64,000 nt of DNA, from contig JAFFSR010000015.1 in NCBI GenBank assembly GCA_017163975.1, positions 124,001 through 188,000 on the forward strand, given 5' to 3'. The position numbers and the translations under genes are program-made. Below are positions 57,570-64,000 of this stretch, one piece after another. Positions within the stretch are counted from its first letter, which is position 1, and every line of letters begins with the position of its first letter. The stretch comes from Anastatus disparis (taxonomy: Eukaryota; Arthropoda; Insecta; Hymenoptera; Eupelmidae). The notes under the pieces are model-generated. The model was not told where the DNA came from, searched no databases, and worked only from the letters and a program-made list of their open reading frames with translations.

Positions 57570-59040
57570 TTAAGCTCTAGTTATCACATTGATTTCTACC
57601 GTATCTATAGGATTTCTAGATAACGCATCACTATCCACATTCATTTTTCCCTTCTTATATATTACATCAAAATCGTATTCTGATAGTTTAAGTCGCCATC
57701 TTTGAACTCTGTTGTTTTTATCTGCAGATCTAAAAGATAGTAATGGCTTGTGATCTGTTACTATTGTAAATTTATTTCTGTATACGTAATTTCTGAATGT
57801 TTCTATTCTAAATAATATGCCTAATGCTTCTTTTTCATAAGTGTGATACTTTAGTTCTGGACCTTTTGATACTCTAGAAGCGTATGCCATGGGTTTATCT
57901 TTCCCGATTTCACCTTGTGATAATATAGCGCCTAAAGCATATCCTGATGCATCTATAGTGATTATAAATGGTTTATCTAACTGTGGAAATTGCAATAAAG
58001 GTGCAGAGCATAGTGTGTCTTTTAATTTATCAAAAGCCTCTTGTTTCTCTGAATCCCAAGTAAATTTTACGTCTTTTTGTAATAATAACGTTAAAGGTTT
58101 TGTTATATTAGAAAAATCGTTCATAAATTTTCTGTAATAACCTGCTAAACCCAAAAATTCTCTAATGTTTTTAACTGTCTTTGGTGTTGGAAATAATTTT
58201 ACTGCATCAATTTTTTTTGGATCTGCTTTAATACCCTCTTTACTTATAATATGACTTATAATATGTCACTTCATTTTTCATAAAATTGCATTTCATGAAA
58301 AATGAAGATTTTGCAGCTGTAATTATGTCATCTATGTAAACATGACATATTTTTTTATTTATTAATTCACCAAGAGCTGTATTTGCTACCCTCATAAATG
58401 TTCGTGGTGAATTAGTTAAACCAAAAGGTAATACCGTAAATTCAAATCTTCCTAAAGGGTGTACACTAAAAGCTGTTTTATGTATGTCTGATTCTTTCAT
58501 TGGTACCCAGTGAAAAGCTGAAACCATGTCTACCGTAGTAAAATATTTATTTCCACCTAAATCATCAAAAATTTCAGTTATAGCTGGTATTAAATAAGGA
58601 TCTGGTATAGTTTTCTCATTTAATTTTTTATAATCTATAACTAATCGCCATTTTTCTTTTCCATCAGGACCTGGTTTCTTCTTAACTACAAATGCTGGAG
58701 CGTTATATGCGCTTTTAGATGGCCTTACTAAATTATTATCAATTAATTTTTGAGTTTCTGTAATAGCGATTTCTCTTGATTTATGTGGCAATGGAAATTG
58801 TTTAACATATACTGGTCTGTTATCTGTTAAATTTATCTCGTGTTGTTCTAAATTGCATTTTCCAATATTTTCTCCTTCTAACCAAAATATGTCATTATTT
58901 TCTAAAATTAAATTTTTTATATTTTGTTCTTTTTCTTCACTTAAATGATTTAAACTTATATTACTTAATAATTCCTCTCTACGATCTATTTTTTCTTCAC
59001 ATATATAATTTATATTTTTATGCATTAAGTTTTCTTCTAA
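57570..59040 (-). pseudogene. Ty3/gypsy reverse transcriptase and RNase H
   Basis: 59025-58240 holds the RT: VVKKKPGPDGKEKWRLVIDY, TTVDMVSAFHWVP, LPFGLTNSPRTF and catalytic YIDDII (near 58330). The frame changes near 58260, and 58154-57570 carries the RT thumb (GLAGYYRKFM) and RNase H (ITIDASGYALGAILSQG, YEKEALGI, VTDHKPLLSF, SDALSRNP). All catalytic blocks are visible; the break lies between palm and thumb. Confidence 0.92.
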
Positions 59041-59066
59041 TTTATGAAATTCTTCTTCATGATTAT

Positions 59067-59488
59067 CTATATAAAATTTGTTAAAATATCTTTTTCCATA
59101 AAATATGTAAGAAATTGTCTGTCTTTATTATTAATGTTAAAATTTGTGTTTTCTTTAAGTTTTAATAGAAATTGTTCATATTCTATATTCTTATTATTTT
59201 TACATTCATCTTTTTCTAAAACACAGTTGATTTCTTTCATAAAGTTTTCAATATTTTCATTTTTATTCTGTAGAAATTGTGTAATCGAAAATATGTGATT
59301 ATTGTCTCGCATTAGCATGATATAATAAAAAGCGTTATTAACTGCTGTGTCATTAATTTCGATGTTTTCTATACATAAATGTATCAATGAATTTTTATCG
59401 TTTTTATAATCTCTTTGAATAAAGAATTTTTTACCATTTATTTCTAAATATCCCTTATCTAATCTCAACTTATTTTTTCTCAATACAT
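59067..59488 (-). pseudogene. Protease-RT linker of the gypsy-like pol
   Basis: The minus-strand frame begins VLRKNKLRLDKGYLEING at the edge of the DNA element and continues through a Lys/Asn-rich linker to about 59067. It joins the protease fragment on the far side of the insertion (61210 onward). Confidence 0.6.
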
Positions 59489-61209
59489 CCCCAGCGGGAA
59501 AAATAAACGAAAGTAATTGAAAATTTCTGAAAGAAACTGAAAGAAACGGAAAGTTCTTGTGAAAATTGGGACGAAACAATTGGTACATTTTAAACTGTTT
59601 CAGAAATTTTCGGAAGTTTTCTGAATGTCTCATTTTATATCATTTTCTAAGTGGATATACAAAAATCAGCTGTCATAATCATTTTGGTTCATTTTAGTTT
59701 TTTTTTAATTTATTTTAATTTTTTTAAACTGTTTCAGTTTCATTCTTTTGGTTTCAGTTTCTTTCTATTCGTTTTCATTTCTCTCGTTTTCTTTCATTTA
59801 ATTTCAGTTTGTTTCATTTAATTTAATTTTTCCTTAAACTAATTCAGTTTGTTTCTGAATATTTCCAAAACTCTTGTAATTAATCAGATTATTTCATTTT
59901 AAATTTGGAAATAAGTAATGAATTGTGAAAACTGAAACAAAATGAAACATACGGAAAATTTTTGTAAAATTATAAAATAATTGGAACATTTTGATTTTGT
60001 TTTAAAATTATTACAAGTTTTTGGTATTTTTCATTTTATTCAATGTTAAAAGTAAATATGGAAGAAATTAGATTTCATACAAATTCCGATTTTTTTCAGT
60101 TTGTCTCTATCTGTTTCGGTTTTATTACAAAGTTTTATTACACAGCAAATTCTAACTTTATTTAAAAGAGGAGGTTAAAGATTTCAGATATGCTATTGCG
60201 GACGTTAAAAAACATAAATTTAAATTAAAAACAAAAATTTCATTTTTTATGTATATATAAACAAAACTTTATTTGTAAAATTAATTTATAATAAAAATAA
60301 TTTTCTAGATCATAGTTTTGTGATATGTTTGTTTAACAAAAAAATGTCTGTTGAAATAGTTGAGTATTAACGATTTCCCAGTCTACAATTTCGAGCTCGA
60401 TTCCTTTTTTAAGTGGGCTCAAAATAGAGTTTTTAGCTTGAAATTTTTGATTAAGTCGAATTTTAAATACTGAAATATTAAATTATTTAACAGGTTAAGT
60501 ATATATTTCAAATTATTATTATCAATAAATGTTATTTTCTAATATTATTCGTAAAATTTAAAAAGTTTTGGTAAGATTCGGAATGTTTTCGAATTTTTCC
60601 GAAAATTTCTGAAAATTTCCGAGGGTTTTCGAGAGTTTCCGAAAATTTCTAACAATTTCTTTACAAATTTTTTAATAATCTAATTGAAATACTTAAATAA
60701 TTGAAATAAATCCAAAAACTTCAAAAAAATAGGGAAAACTTTTGGAAAAATTTGAAAAGTTTGGAAAAAATTAGAAGATAATTAAAATACTCTAAAATAT
60801 TCTAATTATTTCAATTAATATTCTAAAAGATTCTGAAAAAATATGAAAAAATTCATAAAGTTCTAAGAAAAATTGAAAACTTCTGAGAAATTTTGAAAAA
60901 TTTTGAAGCCATCCGAAAATTTCCAAGAGACTCCGAAATATTCCGAATATTTATAGAAAATAAATTTTCAATTATGGAAAGAATCTAAGATATTTTGTAA
61001 TAAAATGAAAAGAAATGAAAATAAATGAAATATACCGAAAAAAGTGGAAACAAACTTGAATACTTTGAATGTCTCGTCCCAATTTTACCAAAGTCTCTCC
61101 AACCGATTTCAATTCTTACTGTTTCTTTCAGTTTCCTTCATTTTCTTTCTGATTACTTCTAAAACTTTTCGAATGATTTCAAGTGTTTCATTTATTTTTT
61201 CCGCTGGGG
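59489..61209. mobile_element. 1721-bp non-autonomous DNA element, CCCCAGCGG termini, AT duplication
   Basis: Termini CCCCAGCGGGAAAAATAAA and TTTATTTTTTCCGCTGGGG, with ~150-bp diverged inverted ends (AAAATTGGGACGARACA in both). A 2-bp AT duplication (59487-59488, 61210-61211) is proved by the protease/RT frame across the site. The interior is GAAACTGAAAGAAA-like low-complexity sequence without a gene. Confidence 0.88.
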
Positions 61210-61775
61210 ATCTATACCTAAAATACCATCGTAAGGTATTGAAAATTTTTCAGATGCTACGTGGAAATTTGTATACGAATTATTAATAGGAAAAGTGATT
61301 AAACCACATGTTTTATCCGGAATATCAGTAATTCCTGACAAATATATTTTAATATAGAATTTTGTGGTACTAATTTTTCTTTTATAATGTTAAGTTGGGC
61401 ACCTGTATCTATTAATAATTTTCATAAATCATTTGTATACGGATTTCGTATCTCGATAAATTGTAATGTATCACCTAGTTTAAATATATAAATTGGTATA
61501 TTATTGTTATCATTAATGTTTTCAGTTTTAAATTGTGTAATTTTTTCCAATTCATTGTTCGCTATATTTTTTTCATTATGTAATTTTATTGTTGTTGAAT
61601 CATTTTTTATTTCTGGTTTAAATTCCATTGCATTATGTAATGTTTCTTTTTGTTCAATAATTTTAACGAACTCATTATTAGTATCATTTTCATTAAACTC
61701 ATCACATACTTCAAAATCAAAATTCATTTCGTGTGTTCTTGCGAAAAATTGAATATCAACATAATTTTTGAGCAA
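61210..61775 (-). pseudogene. Ty3/gypsy aspartic protease region
   Basis: 61775-61422 is an acidic, Asn-rich frame before the protease. The catalytic LIDTGAQLN lies at about 61390-61416, just after a TAA that ends the upstream frame. Flap and C-terminal parts follow, ending with YDGILGID at the insertion site. Several stops. Confidence 0.75.
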
Positions 61776-61819
61776 CTTTTGTTGCGAAACTCGTCTTGTA
61801 CGCTCTTTCCAAGTCGAGT

Positions 61820-62657
61820 TTATGCGTTTCCTTGTATATGAGCTGATGTGTTTAATTTAGCTTGACATTCTTCCTCTGTGTGATTAATGCTTTTGCAAAA
61901 TATGCAAAATTTACTTAACTTGCTTTCTATATTCTTTAATGTAAAGCATGAATCGATTGAATGTCCTAATTTTTTACAATATGGGCATTGTACATTTTGA
62001 TTTGCTTTTTGTGGTTTTTTGTATTGTATTTTCCTACATTCCTCTATATTATGCCCTCTATTTTTGCAATATTTACAAAATTTCATGTGAATTCGTTGTC
62101 CATATGAATTATTATTTCTGTTATTTCCGACGAACATTTTATTCTGCTTAAAATTATTTTGACCGATGTTATTATTTCTGCATTCTTTACCTGAGTGACC
62201 CCATTTGTCACATAATTGACATCGTATTTGATTATCTGGCTTAGCCTGATTTAAAAATATCTTAAATTTTTCACAATCAATAGTATTGTGTTCACTGTTA
62301 CACAGATTGCATATTTACGTAGGTGTATTACTTTTTTCTGTAATTTGATTACACAAGTTGGTATTATGTCCGTTCTTATTGCATTTCAAGCATAATTCAT
62401 ATTTTTGTATGATTGGACAGTGGCCTATATGATGATTATTTTCCTGGCAATATTGGCAGTAATATTCATTGTCTTCTAAATATTTGCACATGCTTCTTGA
62501 ATGTCCTACTTGGTTACAAAACTTGCATATTAGTATAATTTTATCTTTTGCATTTATGCATTTAAATGATAGATGAGTTGGCTGTTTGCAATATATGCAG
62601 CCTGCATTGTTGCAACATAATGCCTCATGATCTATGTCTTTTCATATTTGACAGCAT
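61820..62657 (-). pseudogene. gag: Gag nucleocapsid region with nine intact tandem zinc knuckles
   Basis: On the minus strand one frame, interrupted by stops near 62638 and 62317, encodes nine CxxC-(3/4)-H-xxxx-C knuckles, for example CIYCKQPTHLSFKC, CKFCNQVGHSRSMC, CQLCDKWGHSGKEC and CIFCKSINHTEEEC. A tenth at the start appears to have lost a Cys to TGA. Knuckles bind RNA in Gag, and retroelements usually have one to three. It follows the capsid frame 63631-62657 in the same phase after its TAA. Confidence 0.85.
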
Positions 62658-63950
62658 TAAATTTTTTTAGGTTTATCTTCAAAAATTTCACTATACATGA
62701 TTTTCTGTCTAGATGAATTTGTCTTTATCCTAATATCCTTCTGTTTCTCCTGTTGTTTTTCAATTTCTATTGCTTTAATGGTTGCGCTTGAATAATCTGC
62801 TACCTCTCCTAATTCAAATCTGATTTTATTTTTTAATCCTTGTTTAAAATATTTTAATGTATCTTTAGCTAAATCATTTGTAAAACGTTGATAAGCATCT
62901 TCTACTATACCTGCTTCATTTTGTTTCTTATCTTTAATTTTTAATGTTAACTTCGTTATTCTCTCTACATATTCAACCATTGATTCATTTTCCCCTTGTT
63001 GTATTTGTTCCAATTGTGCATACAATGAATGTAAATTATCAATTTCAGGATATAGTTTCTTTATTGTTTTGATAAAATCTGCAATACTTTCAATGTTACT
63101 ACCTTTTATAGCAGTACGAATCGTTTCTGATACTTTAAATCTTATATGATTCATAAATTTCTTTTGTTCATCCGCAGTCAGCATATCTTTTGCAATTTCT
63201 AACGAATCTATGTACTTTTCCAAAGGTATATTTTTACCCGTAAACTCAGGTTCTAACCTTGACACCTCTTTCAAAGAATATCCTGAAGTATTTGCCATGT
63301 TTGTATTATTAGGCATATCATTATTATTATTTATTATATTATTATTTCTATTATTATTATCAAAATTTATATTTTCCAGGTTTCCAATACCCTCTATTTC
63401 GTAATAACTCTCTTGTTTAATCGAAAATTCCTCTAAGTCGCTATTTGTTTCGTCAATAGTTGTATTATTTTCTGATGAAATTGTCACGTTTTTGTCTGTT
63501 GTATTAGTATTATCAACTAAAGTAATATTTTTTTCGTTTTCAATACTTTTTATTTCTTGATATCCTGTCTGTTTAAATGAAAATTCCTGAGTATCGTTAA
63601 GTGGTGTATTATTTTCTGATAAAATCGTCACGTTTGTCGCTAAAGTATATTTTTGTGTAAAACTGTCTTCTTTATTATGGCTTTGTTTCGTCTTAGTAAT
63701 TTGTGGAAATGTTTTTGGAATTGTGCCTGTATATTTATGTAATAGCGTATTTTGTTCACTTGAATTATCTGTATTAATATTTGATTGAACGTCCGTAATT
63801 ATATTTGAGAGATTATTTTCAGATGTTTCTTTTAAGGTTGTATTTGAAGCATTACTATCAACTGTTTCGTCTAAGGTTTTATTTAAATTATTACTTTCAA
63901 TTGTTTGATCTAAACTTTTAGTCGGAGAGCGTGTAATTTTAGTGCTTTTA
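62657..63950 (-). CDS. gag: Gag capsid-like protein, 5' start unclear
   Basis: An open frame from near 63950 to a TAA at 62657-62659. The first part (63950-63330) is Asn/Thr-rich low complexity with repeated TLxET and SEN(N)T units. The rest has the retrotransposon Gag pattern (LEPEFTGKNIPLEKYIDSL, LYAQLEQIQQGENESMVEYVERI, then DAYQRFTNDLAKDTLKYFKQGL). No ATG lies in the upstream part; the first internal ATG is at about 63300 (MANTSGYSLKE), likely the real capsid start or after a missing 5' part. Confidence 0.7.
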
Positions 63951-64000
63951 CGAAACGGATTAATATTTTCGTATGCCGCAAAAGATCGCTACTATGGATC

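Larger units (their letters stand above)
53931..64000 (-). mobile_element. Ty3/gypsy-like env-bearing retroelement, 5' end outside window
   Basis: Right to left: gag, protease, RT, RNase H, integrase, env. It is interrupted by a 1721-bp DNA element (59489-61209) and a 205-bp TTAA MITE (56445-56649) and by many stops. No LTR could be identified at the left end, and the other end lies beyond 64000. Confidence 0.88.

Overview
This is eukaryotic DNA, AT-rich and crowded with nested transposable elements. It is probably from an insect, and possibly a hymenopteran. The reasons are the mix of piggyBac, Transib, BEL/Pao, Ty3/gypsy-with-env and non-LTR elements, TATA boxes paired with arthropod-type TCAGT initiators, and a Polinton/Maverick (adintovirus-like) integrated virus. 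The species is my inference, and I see no confident single-copy host gene.

1-21.3 kb is a Polinton. In order on the + strand it holds an acidic protein cut by the left edge, a two-exon gene, protein-primed DNA polymerase B, an intergenic array of three look-alike hairpins, an FtsK/HerA-type packaging ATPase, a small basic protein with a membrane-active tail, a conserved unknown, a retroviral-type integrase with a chromodomain, a minor capsid protein (penton), a pX-like basic protein, the major capsid protein, an exonuclease-like unknown, an adenain-type cysteine protease, a gene with a PC4-like segment, a PPP1R15/GADD34-like eIF2-alpha phosphatase regulator, and a small protein with a myristoylation-type N-terminus. 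Polymerase, integrase and major capsid genes carry stops and frameshifts, so this copy is dead, although many other frames are intact. A broken piggyBac (1019-5172, TTAA duplication) splits the second gene. A diverged second Polinton fragment (19.95-21.3 kb: capsid tail, exonuclease-like protein, protease) follows collinearly, and a third fragment of the PC4-like gene lies at 52.1-52.8 kb on the minus strand.

21.4-45.3 kb is repeat country. It contains a promoter-linked small ORF split by a 170-bp TTAA MITE, an inverted pair of ~117-bp minisatellites, a 3.8-kb palindromic element with hairpin termini and a later 898-bp insertion, a TA-flanked MITE, a chuvirus-type glycoprotein tail fragment, a 2.26-kb inverted duplication with 978-bp arms carrying a repeat-encoded ORF, a BEL/Pao pol fossil (minus strand), AGTCGG-ended MITE sequence and a MULE-like exon.

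45.3-53.5 kb holds a degenerate non-LTR retrotransposon, a Transib (RAG1-related) transposase fossil, the third Polinton fragment, and a second copy of a ~700-bp repeat also found at 27.5 kb.

53.9-64 kb (minus strand) is a Ty3/gypsy-like retroelement with gag, protease, RT, RNase H, integrase and an env resembling chuvirus-type glycoproteins. Its Gag has nine intact tandem CCHC zinc knuckles. It is broken by stops, a 1.7-kb DNA transposon in the protease/RT junction and a 205-bp TTAA palindromic MITE in the integrase core.

The most notable points are the GADD34-like gene inside a Polinton, the three hairpins with paired-but-different stems and a shared loop, and the nine-knuckle Gag.
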